Source: Microbacteriaceae bacterium (GTDB lineage Bacteria > Actinomycetota > Actinomycetes > Actinomycetales > Microbacteriaceae). Taken from it: 9,750 nt of DNA. Shown here piece after piece: positions 1-6,514 of this stretch; the first letter of the stretch is position 1; every line of letters begins with the position of its first letter. The notes under the pieces were generated by a model. It was not told the origin of the DNA and did no database searches. It was given only the letters and a program-made list of their open reading frames with translations. The stretch spans positions 1 through 9,750 of the forward strand of contig JAAYAS010000287.1 of assembly GCA_012719255.1 (NCBI GenBank), written 5' to 3'. A program made the translations under genes and the position numbers.

Positions 1-1
1 C

Positions 2-259
2 GGCATCGGCGTCGCGCTGCTGCTCGCGGCGATCGTGTGGTTCGCGGTCGTCGTGCCGGTGCGGCGCCGGCAGCGGCGCGCGGAGGCGCAGGCGCAGGCG
101 CAGCCGCATCCCGAGGACCGGCCCGAGGCCCGGCCCGAGGACCGCCCCGAGCCGCAGCCCGAGCCGCAGCCCGCGGCGCAGCCCGCGGCGCAGCCCGCGG
201 CGCAGCCCGACGGCCGACCGGCCGGGATGCCCCCGCTGCCCGGGACGAGCGACGACTAG
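2..259 (+). CDS. C-terminal part of a membrane protein with a Pro/Glu/Gln-rich repeat tail (partial)
   Basis: Only the last 85 codons are in the window; the start lies to the left and the TAG stop is at 257-259. The visible part opens with a hydrophobic stretch of about 20 residues (GIGVALLLAAIVWFAVVVPV), which fits a transmembrane helix. An Arg-rich cluster (RRRQRR) follows, so by the positive-inside rule the tail should be cytoplasmic. The tail is made of degenerate tetrapeptides (PEDR, PEAR, PEPQ, then PAAQ three times) and ends GTSDD. I do not recognise the family: the catalytic or sensing part, if any, is outside the window. The reading frame is supported by the in-frame repeat units and the typical GC-rich third positions. 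A 92-bp gap separates it from the next gene on the same strand. Confidence 0.7.
   Translation, partial: GIGVALLLAAIVWFAVVVPVRRRQRRAEAQAQAQPHPEDRPEARPEDRPEPQPEPQPAAQPAAQPAAQPDGRPAGMPPLPGTSDD
110..208 (+). repeat. 12-bp tandem repeat (about eight units) coding for the tetrapeptide tail
   Basis: Three units of the type CCCGAGGACCGG cover 110-145. Two copies of GAGCCGCAGCCC follow at 149-172, and three identical copies of GCGGCGCAGCCC at 173-208. The unit length is a multiple of three, so copy-number change by slippage would keep the frame. Confidence 0.75.
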
Positions 260-351
260 GGCCTATTACCAGGCGCACCGTGAGCCTTCGCCAAGGGTGA
301 GGTGCATACACTTCGTGTGCATCCGTCCACCTCGAGGAAGTACTGCAACCG

Positions 352-1122
352 ATGGCCGATCCCCACGACCACGACGAGCCGCGCCCCGACGACGCCGCGC
401 GCGACGACGAGCTGCTCCTCGGCGACGAGCCGGTCGAGCCGGCCGAGCCGGAGCCGATGCCGGCCGCCGCGGCCGTCGCCGACGAGACCGACGAGCAGCG
501 CGCCGAGCGCGAGGCCGAGGAGCGGCTGCTGCAGCTGTTCCAGTCGACGGTGTTCGGCGAGGGCGATGCGAAGGTCGGCCGCGTGGGGCAGGTCTACCTC
601 GACGACCAGACGATGGAGCCGAACTGGGTGACGGTGAAGACCGGCCTGTTCGGCACCAAGGAGTACTTCGTGCCGCTCGACGAGGCGGCGGTCGAGGGCA
701 AGCAGATCCGCGTGCCCTACGACAAGGAGACGATCACCTCGTCGCCCCGCACCGAGATCGACCAGAACCTCTCGCCGGCCGAGGAGGACGACCTCTACAA
801 CCACTACCGGGTGCCCGGCCGCATGACCACCGCCGCGGTCGACGAGCCCGAGCCGATCGGCGCCCCCGCCCCCGCCCCGCTGCTCGACGACGAGCCGGCG
901 CCCGCCGACGCGCCGGTCGCCGAGGCCGAGCCGGTCGCCGCCGAGCCGGTCGCCGAGGCCGAGCCGGTCGCCGAGCCGGTGTTCGACGAGGAGCCCGCCG
1001 CGCCCGCCGACGACGACGCGCCCGCCCCCGGCCGCTTCGAGGGCTTCGACGAGGCCGAGCCGCTCGACGACAGCGCCTTCGCGCCGCCCGCCGAGCGCGA
1101 CGACGAGGCGCCCAAGCACTAG
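352..1122 (+). CDS. Acidic PRC-barrel domain protein
   Basis: This encodes 256 residues. Residues 1-55 are an Asp/Glu-rich, low-complexity N-terminus. Residues about 62-155 form a PRC-barrel domain, recognised from the order GKVG-like turn (VGRVGQVYLDD), the WVTVKTGLFGTKEYFVPL core at 92-109, the VPYDKETI segment at 121-128, and the SPAEEDDLYNHY end at 141-152. Residues about 160-256 are Pro/Ala/Glu/Asp-rich, with AEPVA repeats, and look disordered. PRC barrels of this kind are seen in actinobacterial stress-associated proteins, often with a second DUF2382 domain; that domain is not recognisable here. There is no signal peptide or membrane segment, so it should be cytoplasmic. The ATG at 352 is chosen because GAGGAAG (334-340) lies 11 bp before it. 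The function is unknown, and there is no sign of an enzyme active site. Confidence 0.85.
   Translation: MADPHDHDEPRPDDAARDDELLLGDEPVEPAEPEPMPAAAAVADETDEQRAEREAEERLLQLFQSTVFGEGDAKVGRVGQVYLDDQTMEPNWVTVKTGLFGTKEYFVPLDEAAVEGKQIRVPYDKETITSSPRTEIDQNLSPAEEDDLYNHYRVPGRMTTAAVDEPEPIGAPAPAPLLDDEPAPADAPVAEAEPVAAEPVAEAEPVAEPVFDEEPAAPADDDAPAPGRFEGFDEAEPLDDSAFAPPAERDDEAPKH
922..980 (+). repeat. Short tandem repeats coding for AEPVA units
   Basis: GAGGCCGAGCCGGTCGCC at 922-939 is repeated exactly at 955-972. A shorter GCCGAGCCGGTCGCC copy lies between them (940-954) and a partial copy follows (973-980). All are in frame with the PRC-barrel gene and code for its acidic tail. Confidence 0.7.
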
Positions 1123-1125
1123 GGA

Positions 1126-1141
1126 ATACCCCCGACGGTAT
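1126..1141. promoter_or_regulatory. CsoR-family-like operator palindrome upstream of the thioredoxin gene
   Basis: The 16-bp site ATACCCCCGACGGTAT has perfect 5-bp arms (ATACC/GGTAT) around a 6-bp centre. From memory, copper- and persulfide-sensing CsoR/CstR repressors bind sites close to ATACCCCCTAGGGTAT, and 14 of 16 positions agree with that. A TANNNT box (TATCTT, 1139-1144) overlaps the right arm, which would suit repression, but I see no convincing -35 box. It lies just after the stop of the PRC-barrel gene and 72 bp before the thioredoxin ATG. No CsoR gene is in the window. Confidence 0.45.
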
Positions 1142-1213
1142 CTTCGTTGCCGTTCGGGACCGTCGCGGCGCCCGCCGCCGCGGACAGCACGACTCGAATC
1201 AGAAGGAGCCGAT

Positions 1214-1600
1214 ATGGCCACCATCGACCTCACCCAGGACAACTTCATCGACACCGTCACCGGCGAGGGCATCCACTTCGTCGACTTCTGGGCGTCGTGG
1301 TGCGGCCCGTGCCAGCAGTTCGCCCCCGTCTACGAGGCGGCGAGCGAGGAGCACCCCGACGTGAAGTTCACGAAGGTCGACACCGAGGCGAACCAGCAGC
1401 TCTCGGCGCAGATGGGCATCCAGTCGATCCCGACGCTCATGGCGTTCCGCGACGGCGTGCTGCTCTTCCAGCAGGCCGGCGCCCTGCCCGCTCCCGCGCT
1501 CGCGCAGGTGATCGACGCGGTGAAGCAGGTCGACATGGACGAGGTGCGCGCCGAGATCGCGAAGCAGCAGTCGGGCGAGGCCGACGGCGCCCAGGTCTAG
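1214..1600 (+). CDS. Thioredoxin
   Basis: This encodes 128 residues of a cytoplasmic thioredoxin that reduces protein disulfides. The redox site WCGPC is at 29-33 (C30, C33), the FWASWCGPC context is canonical, D24 sits at the usual buried-acid position (VDFWA), and the cis-proline is P73 in SIPT. The fold runs to about residue 107; the remaining 20 residues (from MDEVRAEI) are a short helical extension, so the protein is somewhat longer than the 105-110 usual for the family. The ATG at 1214 is firm: AGAAGGAG at 1201-1208 lies 5 bp upstream. It is preceded by a palindrome resembling CsoR/CstR operators and followed by a strong terminator, so it is probably its own transcription unit. No thioredoxin reductase is nearby. 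Confidence 0.96.
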   Translation: MATIDLTQDNFIDTVTGEGIHFVDFWASWCGPCQQFAPVYEAASEEHPDVKFTKVDTEANQQLSAQMGIQSIPTLMAFRDGVLLFQQAGALPAPALAQVIDAVKQVDMDEVRAEIAKQQSGEADGAQV

Positions 1601-1612
1601 CGCGACGACGAG

Positions 1613-1650
1613 CGACGGCGCCCTCCCCCGATGCGGGGAGGGCGCCGTCG
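1613..1650. terminator. Strong hairpin terminator between converging genes
   Basis: A perfect 16-bp stem (1613-1628 paired with 1635-1650) closes a 6-base loop. It starts 12 bp after the thioredoxin stop and ends 10 bp before the stop of the converging His-rich peptide gene, so it can serve both strands. There is no T-run, as is common in actinobacteria. Confidence 0.9.
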
Positions 1651-1660
1651 TCCGTGCGCG

Positions 1661-1765
1661 TCAGTGCTCGTCGTAGTGGTCGCCGTGCGGCACGGCCTCG
1701 TGGCCGCAGCCCTCGCCGTGGCGGTGCTCGGCGACGGTGTGCTCGGCGGCGGTGTGCTCGGTCAT
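1661..1765 (-). CDS. Small His-rich metal-binding peptide (34 aa)
   Basis: This short gene encodes 34 residues with eight histidines and one cysteine: H4, H9, H14, H16, C20, H22, H27, H30, H34. The core GCGHEAVPHGDH (19-30) is a pattern I recognise from small actinobacterial His-rich proteins found beside ArsR-type regulators and zinc transport genes, some mislabelled as transporter permeases. It has no hydrophobic segment and so cannot itself be a transporter; chelating or buffering a metal such as zinc, or delivering it, is an inference. The start is firm: AAGGAG (complement of 1772-1777) is 6 bp upstream, and the ATG overlaps the TGA of the ArsR gene as ATGA, so translation is coupled. The C-terminus (GDHYDEH) seems shorter than in relatives I recall. 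Confidence 0.85.
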   Translation of the reverse strand: MTEHTAAEHTVAEHRHGEGCGHEAVPHGDHYDEH

Positions 1766-2091
1766 GATGGGCTCCTTCGATCGCGGGATGCGGTGGGCGC
1801 GTCGGGCGCCGGCTCGTCGCTGTGCACGAGCGCGTCGCGGACGACGTGGCGCACGTGCTCGTCGGCGACGGAGTAGCGGCGGCTGCGCCCCTCGACGGCC
1901 ACCGCCACGAGCCCGACCTCGCGGAGCACCCGGAGGTGCTGCGAGACGAGCGGCTGGCTCAGGTCGGCGAGCTCGCCGAGCTCGCCGACCGTGCGCGAGC
2001 CCTCGAGCAGGGCGGCGACGATCTCGAGGCGCGCGGCGTTGCCGAGCACCCGGAGGAGTCGCGCCGCCCGTTCGAACCGCTCGCGCCCCAT
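1762..2091 (-). CDS. ArsR/SmtB-family metal-sensing repressor
   Basis: This is a cytoplasmic winged-helix repressor of 109 residues if it starts at the ATG at 2091. The helix-turn-helix is TVGELGELADLSQPLVSQHLRVL (34-56), with the family's typical SQHLRVLREVGLV turn. In the last helix D77, H79, H90 and E93 fit DxHx10HxxE exactly, the alpha-5 zinc/cobalt site of SmtB and CzrA, so metal-induced release from DNA is likely. An upstream GTG at 2145 is in frame, but a probable -10 box (2123-2128) lies between it and the gene. The ATG has a GGAGG only one base away, which is unusually close, so the start is the least certain point. It overlaps the His-rich peptide gene by 4 bp. A palindrome at 2109-2130 could be its autoregulatory operator. 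Confidence 0.9.
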   Translation of the reverse strand: MGRERFERAARLLRVLGNAARLEIVAALLEGSRTVGELGELADLSQPLVSQHLRVLREVGLVAVAVEGRSRRYSVADEHVRHVVRDALVHSDEPAPDAPTASRDRRSPS

Positions 2092-2108
2092 GCCTCCACC
2101 CTGCAACT

Positions 2109-2130
2109 CATATGCAGGTTTCACTATATG
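2109..2130 (-). promoter_or_regulatory. Probable operator/promoter of the ArsR-peptide operon
   Basis: CATAT (2109-2113) and ATATG (2126-2130) form an inverted repeat with a 12-bp centre in an AT-rich island that stands out from the GC-rich surroundings. ArsR-family dimers typically bind such AT-rich 12-2-12-like repeats. On the - strand TATAGT (2123-2128) is a good -10 box, predicting a transcript start near 2116 and a leader of about 25 bases. No clear -35 box was found. Confidence 0.55.
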
Positions 2131-2152
2131 TATCGCGTTCTGCACCGCGGAT

Positions 2153-3544
2153 TCACGGCAGCAGGCGCCGGAGCAGCCGCATCACCGCGCGCCCGATGGG
2201 CGGGTAGACGAGCGCGAGCGTGTCGGGGCGCAGCGGCTTCGCCGCCTCGGCGCGCTCGTGGCTGAACGTGCGCAGCGACGCCTCGCCGTGGTAGGCGCCC
2301 ATGCCGCTCTCCCCCACGCCACCGAACGGCAGCTCGCCGATCGCGAGGTGGGCGAGCGTCATGCCGTGCACGAGCGCCCCCGAGCTCGTCGAGCGGGCGA
2401 AGGCCCGGCGCACCCGCCGCGACCCGGTGAAGGTGTAGAGCGCGAGCGGCTTCGGCCGGGCCCGCACGAAGGCGATCGCCTCGCGCGGGCCGGGCGTGAC
2501 GAGCACCGGCAGGATGGGCCCGAAGATCTCCTCCTGCATCACCGGCGAGGCCGGGTCGACGTCGACGAGCACCGTCGGCGCGAGGCGCAGCCCCTCCGGG
2601 TCGCTCGTGCCGCCGACCGCGATGCGGCCGTCGCCGAGCAGCGCCGACAGGCGGTCGAAGTGGTCGCGCGAGACGATGCGCCCGTAGTCGGGCGACTCGA
2701 GCGGATCGGGCCCGTAGAGCTCGGCGATCGCCGCGCCGAGCTCGCGCACGAGCCGGTCGCGCGCCCCGGGGGCGACGAGCACGTAGTCGGGGGCGACGCA
2801 GGTCTGGCCGGCGTTCGTGAACTTGCCCCAGGCGATGCGCCGCGCGGCGACGGCGAGATCGACGCCTTCGTCGACGTAGACGGGCGATTTGCCGCCGAGC
2901 TCGAGCGTCGTCGGCGTGAGGTGCTCGGCCGCGGCGCGCGCGACGATGCGGGCGACGCGCCCGCCGCCGGTGTAGAAGATGCGGTCCCACCGCTGGGCGA
3001 GCAGCGCCTGCGTCTCGGCGGCGCCGCCCTCGACCACCGCGATCGCCTCGCGGTCGAGGTGGTTCGGCAGCAGCTCGGCGAGCAGCGCGCTCGTCACCGG
3101 CGCGAGCTCGCTCGGCTTCAGCACCGCCGCATCCCCGGCCGCGAGCGCCCCGACGAGCGGCGCGAGCAGGAGCTGCACGGGGTAGTTCCACGGGCCGATG
3201 ATGAGCACGGCGCCGAGCGGCTCGTAGCGGGTCCACGCCCGCGCGGGCGCGAGCGCGAGGCCGGTGCGCACGGGCCGCGGGCGCAGCCAGCGCCGCAGCC
3301 GGCGGCGGGCGGTGGCGGCCTCGGCGCGGACCACCGACAGCTCGGTGACGAACGCCTCGGCGGCCGACTTGCCGAGGTCGTCGTGGAGCGCGGCGGCGAG
3401 CTCGTGCTCGCGCTCGACGAGCATCGCCTCGAGCGCGGCGAGCTGCCGCAGGCGCCAGGCGATCGGCCTGGTGCGACCCGAGTCGAAGGCGCGCCGCACG
3501 CCGGCGGCGATCTCGGGGATGCGGGCGGGGTCGGTGGCGGTCAC
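2153..3544 (-). CDS. Aldehyde dehydrogenase, class 3-type (NAD(P)-dependent)
   Basis: This encodes 463 residues, the usual length of the ALDH3/coniferyl-aldehyde-dehydrogenase branch and shorter than the roughly 500 of class 1/2. It oxidises an aldehyde to the acid. Visible motifs: GPWNYPVQLLLAPLVGALAAG from 117 (N120 stabilises the intermediate), KPSE at 143-146, YTGG at 191-194, LELGGKSP with general base E215, NAGQTCVAPDY with nucleophile C249, EEIFGPILPV at 338-347, and GELPFGGVGESGMG at 403-416. The hydrophobic C-terminus YPPIGRAVMRLLRRLLP resembles the membrane-associating tail of ALDH3 proteins. The start is a GTG with GGGAGA (complement of 3553-3558) 8 bp upstream. It lies 58 bp downstream of the FAD/Fe-S dehydrogenase on the same strand and may share its transcript. 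The substrate cannot be read from sequence. Confidence 0.94.
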   Translation of the reverse strand: MTATDPARIPEIAAGVRRAFDSGRTRPIAWRLRQLAALEAMLVEREHELAAALHDDLGKSAAEAFVTELSVVRAEAATARRRLRRWLRPRPVRTGLALAPARAWTRYEPLGAVLIIGPWNYPVQLLLAPLVGALAAGDAAVLKPSELAPVTSALLAELLPNHLDREAIAVVEGGAAETQALLAQRWDRIFYTGGGRVARIVARAAAEHLTPTTLELGGKSPVYVDEGVDLAVAARRIAWGKFTNAGQTCVAPDYVLVAPGARDRLVRELGAAIAELYGPDPLESPDYGRIVSRDHFDRLSALLGDGRIAVGGTSDPEGLRLAPTVLVDVDPASPVMQEEIFGPILPVLVTPGPREAIAFVRARPKPLALYTFTGSRRVRRAFARSTSSGALVHGMTLAHLAIGELPFGGVGESGMGAYHGEASLRTFSHERAEAAKPLRPDTLALVYPPIGRAVMRLLRRLLP

Positions 3545-3602
3545 GCGTCCAGTCTCCCGCGCGCGCTTCGGAGCGTACTGAGGGGATGCGGCGGGCGCGG
3601 CG

Positions 3603-6464
3603 CTAGAGCCGCTGGGCGATGAGCGTCGCGAGGTGCACGCCCTCGCGGCCCGCGAGCTGCTCGGCCTGGGTGCGGCACGAGAAGCCGTCGGCGAGGAGCA
3701 CCGAATCGGGCGAGGCGGCGCGCAGCGCCGGCAGCAGCGAGTTCTCGGCGACGGCGACCGACATCTCGTAGTGCCCGCGCTCGAGGCCGAAGTTGCCGGC
3801 GAGGCCGCAGCAGCCCGACAGCTGCGTGAGCCGCGCCCCCATCCGCTCGAGCAGCGCCCGGTCGGGGCCGAAGCCGATCACCGAGTGCTGGTGGCAGTGC
3901 GGCTGCACGACGATCTCGAGGCCGTCGAGCGAGGGCAGCGCGAAGTCGTCGCTCGGCGGCACCGGACCGCGGCCCGAGAGCATCTCCGAGAGCGTGAACG
4001 TCGCGGCGCCGATGCGGGCGGCGCGGGGGTCGTCGCCGAAGAGCTCCTGCAGGTCGCTGCGGAGCACCGCGGTGCAGCTCGGCTCGACGCCGACGATCGG
4101 CACGCCGGCGTCGACGAGCGGCGCGAACACGTCCATGAGGTGCGAGAGGCGCTTGCGGGCGCCGTCGAGCTGGCCGGTCGAGATCCAGGTGAGCCCGCAG
4201 CACACCTGCTGCGGCGGGGTGACGACCTCGTAGCCGGCGGCCTCGAGCACGCGCACGACGTCGTGGTCGACGGCCGGCGCGAAGCCGTTCGAGAACGAGT
4301 CGGCCCAGACGAGCACGCGCGCCTTCGAGGTGCGCGGCGCATCCGCCCGCACCGCGGCGCCGGCGCGCTCGGCGCGGCGGCGGTCGCCGGCGAACGTGGT
4401 GCGCGACACCTTCGGGATGCGCCGGCGGCGGTCGACGCCGGCGAGCGGCAGCATCAGCCGGCGCAGCCAGCCGATCGAGAACACGCCGTTGACGAGCGGC
4501 GCGAGCGGCGACATGAGCTTCTCCCAGCGGGGCAGCTGGCCGAGCACGTAGTGGTTGATCGGGCGCAGCCGGCCCTTGTACTTGCGGTAGAGGGTCTCGG
4601 ACTTCATCGCCGCCATGTCGACGCCGGCGGGGCAGTCGCTCGCGCACGCCTTGCACGACAGGCAGAGGTCGAGCGAGTCGGCGACCTCCTGCGACGACCA
4701 GCCCTTCGACACGAGCGCGCCGTTCGTCATCTCCTGCAGCACGCGGGCGCGGCCGCGGGTCGAGTGGGTCTCGTCCTTCGAGGCGAGGTAGCTCGGGCAC
4801 ATGAAGCCGCCGGCGTCGCGGTTGTCGGCGCGGCACTTGCCCATGCCGACGCAGCGGTGCACGGCCCTCGTGAAGTCGCCGCCGTCGTGGGCCCAGTCGA
4901 AGCCGCCGCGGATGCGCGGGGTCGGCAGCGCCTGCGGGCGGCGGAGGTCCTGGTCGAGGGGCGCGGGGTGCACGAGCACCTCGGGGTTGAGGAGGTTGCG
5001 CGGGTCGAACAGCGCCTTGAGCTCGCCGAACGCGGCGATCGCCGCATCCGAGTACATCAGCGGCAGCAGCTCGCCGCGGGCGCGGCCGTCGCCGTGCTCG
5101 CCCGACATCGAGCCGCCGAACTCGCCGACGAGGCGGCCCGCGTCGAGCATGAACCGGCGCATCGCGGCGCCGTCGCGCTCGAGCGGGATCGAGAGCCGGA
5201 TGTGGATGCAGCCGTCGCCGAAGTGGCCGTACGGCATGCCCTCGATGCCGTGCTCGGCGGTGAGCGCGTCGAAGGCGCGGAGGTACTCGCCGAGCCGCTC
5301 GGGCGGCACCGCCGCATCCTCGAAGCCCGGCCAGCACTGCTCGCCGTCGAGGGTGCGCGAGGCGAGGCCGACGCCGTCGGCGCGCACGCGCCACAGGCGC
5401 GCCGCGTCGGCGGGGTCGTCGACGATGGTGTGGGCGATCGCGCCCGAGTCGGCGACGAGCCGGTGCGCGCGGTCGAGCGCGTCGATCGGATCGGCGCCGG
5501 GCATCTCGATGAGCAGCCAGCCGCCGCCGGCCGGCAGCGAGGCGATGGCGGCCTCGCCGTAGGTGCGGCGCACCGCCTCGGTGAGCCGGGCGTCGAGGCC
5601 CTCGATGGCGCCGGGGCGGTGGCCGAGGAGGTTCGGGATGTCGTCGGCGGCCTCGAACATCGAGGGGTAGCCGAGCGCGATGGTGACCGGCGCCGTGGGG
5701 ATGTCGACGAGCTTCACGGTGGCGCCGAGCACCGTCGCGAGGGTGCCCTCCGAGCCGACGAGCAGCTGCGCGAGCGAGTGGCCGCGCTCGGGCAGCAGCG
5801 TCTCGAGCGCGTAGCCCGACACCTGCCGGCCGAAGCGGCCGAACTCGGTGCGAATGGTCGCGAGGTGGCGCAGCGCGAACTCGTCGAGGCCGGGCACGAC
5901 CGAGAGGTCGTCGGCGGCGGTGTAGCGGCGGCCGAGGCCGTCGACGACGTCGAGGTCGACGATGTTGTCGCTCGTGCGGCCGAAGGCGAGCGAGTGCGAG
6001 CCGCAGGCGTTGTTGCCGATCATGCCGCCGACGGTGCAGCGGGTCCACGTCGAGGGGTCGGGGCCGAAGCGCAGGCCGTGGGGCTTCGCGGCGTTCTGCA
6101 GCTGCGCGACGACGACGCCCGGGTCGATCACCGCGGTGCGCGCCTCGGGGTCGATCGAGCGGATGCGGTTGAGGTGCCGCGAGGTGTCGACGACGATGCC
6201 GCGGCCGATCGCGTTGCCGGCGATCGAGGTGCCGGCGCCGCGCAGGTGCAGCGGCACGCCGGTCTCGCGGGAGGTCTCGGCGATGGCGACGAGGTCGTCG
6301 GTCGAGCGCGGGAAGGCGACGAGCTCGGGGACGATGCGGTAGTTCGAGGCGTCGGACGAGTACTCGGCGCGCCGCAGCGTCGACGCGTCGACCTCGCCCT
6401 CGATGCGGCCGCGGAGGAGGTCCGCGACCTCGCGCTGCGCCGTTCCGATCTCGCTCGTGGTCAT
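3603..6464 (-). CDS. FAD- and Fe-S-containing 2-hydroxyacid dehydrogenase (D-lactate dehydrogenase-like, YdiJ-type)
   Basis: This encodes 953 residues in a three-part fusion. First is a type-4 FAD-binding domain, about 40-255, with RGAGTSIAGNAIG at 75-87, GGMIGNNACGS at 146-156 and GSEGTL at 238-243. Second is a FAD-oxidase C-terminal domain, about 260-500, with HFGDGCIHIRLSIPL at 414-428, SGEHGDGRARGELLPLMY at 454-471 and RNLLNPEV at 489-496. Third is an Fe-S and cysteine-rich half: C538, C544 and C556, then CLSCKACASDCP with C601, C604, C607 and C611. Two CCG-type domains follow, with CCG at 755-757 and GCCGLAGNFG from 884. Proteins of this build (D-lactate or D-2-hydroxyglutarate dehydrogenases, glycolate oxidase relatives) oxidise a D-2-hydroxyacid and pass electrons to the respiratory chain. 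No membrane helix is seen. The ATG at 6464 has GGGG-rich sequence 8-12 bp upstream. The exact substrate is unknown. Confidence 0.93.
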   Translation of the reverse strand: MTTSEIGTAQREVADLLRGRIEGEVDASTLRRAEYSSDASNYRIVPELVAFPRSTDDLVAIAETSRETGVPLHLRGAGTSIAGNAIGRGIVVDTSRHLNRIRSIDPEARTAVIDPGVVVAQLQNAAKPHGLRFGPDPSTWTRCTVGGMIGNNACGSHSLAFGRTSDNIVDLDVVDGLGRRYTAADDLSVVPGLDEFALRHLATIRTEFGRFGRQVSGYALETLLPERGHSLAQLLVGSEGTLATVLGATVKLVDIPTAPVTIALGYPSMFEAADDIPNLLGHRPGAIEGLDARLTEAVRRTYGEAAIASLPAGGGWLLIEMPGADPIDALDRAHRLVADSGAIAHTIVDDPADAARLWRVRADGVGLASRTLDGEQCWPGFEDAAVPPERLGEYLRAFDALTAEHGIEGMPYGHFGDGCIHIRLSIPLERDGAAMRRFMLDAGRLVGEFGGSMSGEHGDGRARGELLPLMYSDAAIAAFGELKALFDPRNLLNPEVLVHPAPLDQDLRRPQALPTPRIRGGFDWAHDGGDFTRAVHRCVGMGKCRADNRDAGGFMCPSYLASKDETHSTRGRARVLQEMTNGALVSKGWSSQEVADSLDLCLSCKACASDCPAGVDMAAMKSETLYRKYKGRLRPINHYVLGQLPRWEKLMSPLAPLVNGVFSIGWLRRLMLPLAGVDRRRRIPKVSRTTFAGDRRRAERAGAAVRADAPRTSKARVLVWADSFSNGFAPAVDHDVVRVLEAAGYEVVTPPQQVCCGLTWISTGQLDGARKRLSHLMDVFAPLVDAGVPIVGVEPSCTAVLRSDLQELFGDDPRAARIGAATFTLSEMLSGRGPVPPSDDFALPSLDGLEIVVQPHCHQHSVIGFGPDRALLERMGARLTQLSGCCGLAGNFGLERGHYEMSVAVAENSLLPALRAASPDSVLLADGFSCRTQAEQLAGREGVHLATLIAQRL

Positions 6465-6482
6465 TCCCGCATCCCCTCTTCG

Positions 6483-6513
6483 CCGCCGGCCGGTGCCTCG
6501 ATGCTACCGGCGG
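6483..6513 (-). terminator. Possible weak hairpin between regulator and dehydrogenase genes
   Basis: CCGCCGG (6483-6489) can pair with CCGGCGG (6507-6513), and GCCGGT (6489-6494) with ACCGGC (6506-6511), in the 50-bp gap between the two genes. The stem is short and has no T-run, so it could attenuate transcription or mean nothing in such GC-rich DNA. Confidence 0.25.
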
Positions 6514-6514
6514 G

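Noticed and set aside
291..304. AGGGTGAGGTGC resembling the edge of the palindromes at 8199 and 8823
   Set aside because: The other arm is absent and there is no TANNNT box 20-21 bp downstream, so it lacks the architecture of the two real copies.
303..321. Possible hairpin TGC-AT-ACAC / GTGTGCA before the PRC-barrel gene
   Set aside because: The left arm has two extra bases and the loop is three bases. No matching site elsewhere and no clear promoter around it, so I do not call an operator.
256..1364. Long open frames overlapping the PRC-barrel and thioredoxin genes on both strands
   Set aside because: They are Arg- or Gly/Leu-rich without domain signs and conflict with well-supported genes that have ribosome binding sites.
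3545..3602. Short CGCT/AGCG hairpin between the FAD/Fe-S dehydrogenase and aldehyde dehydrogenase
   Set aside because: A 4-bp stem in GC-rich DNA is expected by chance and is not enough for a terminator.
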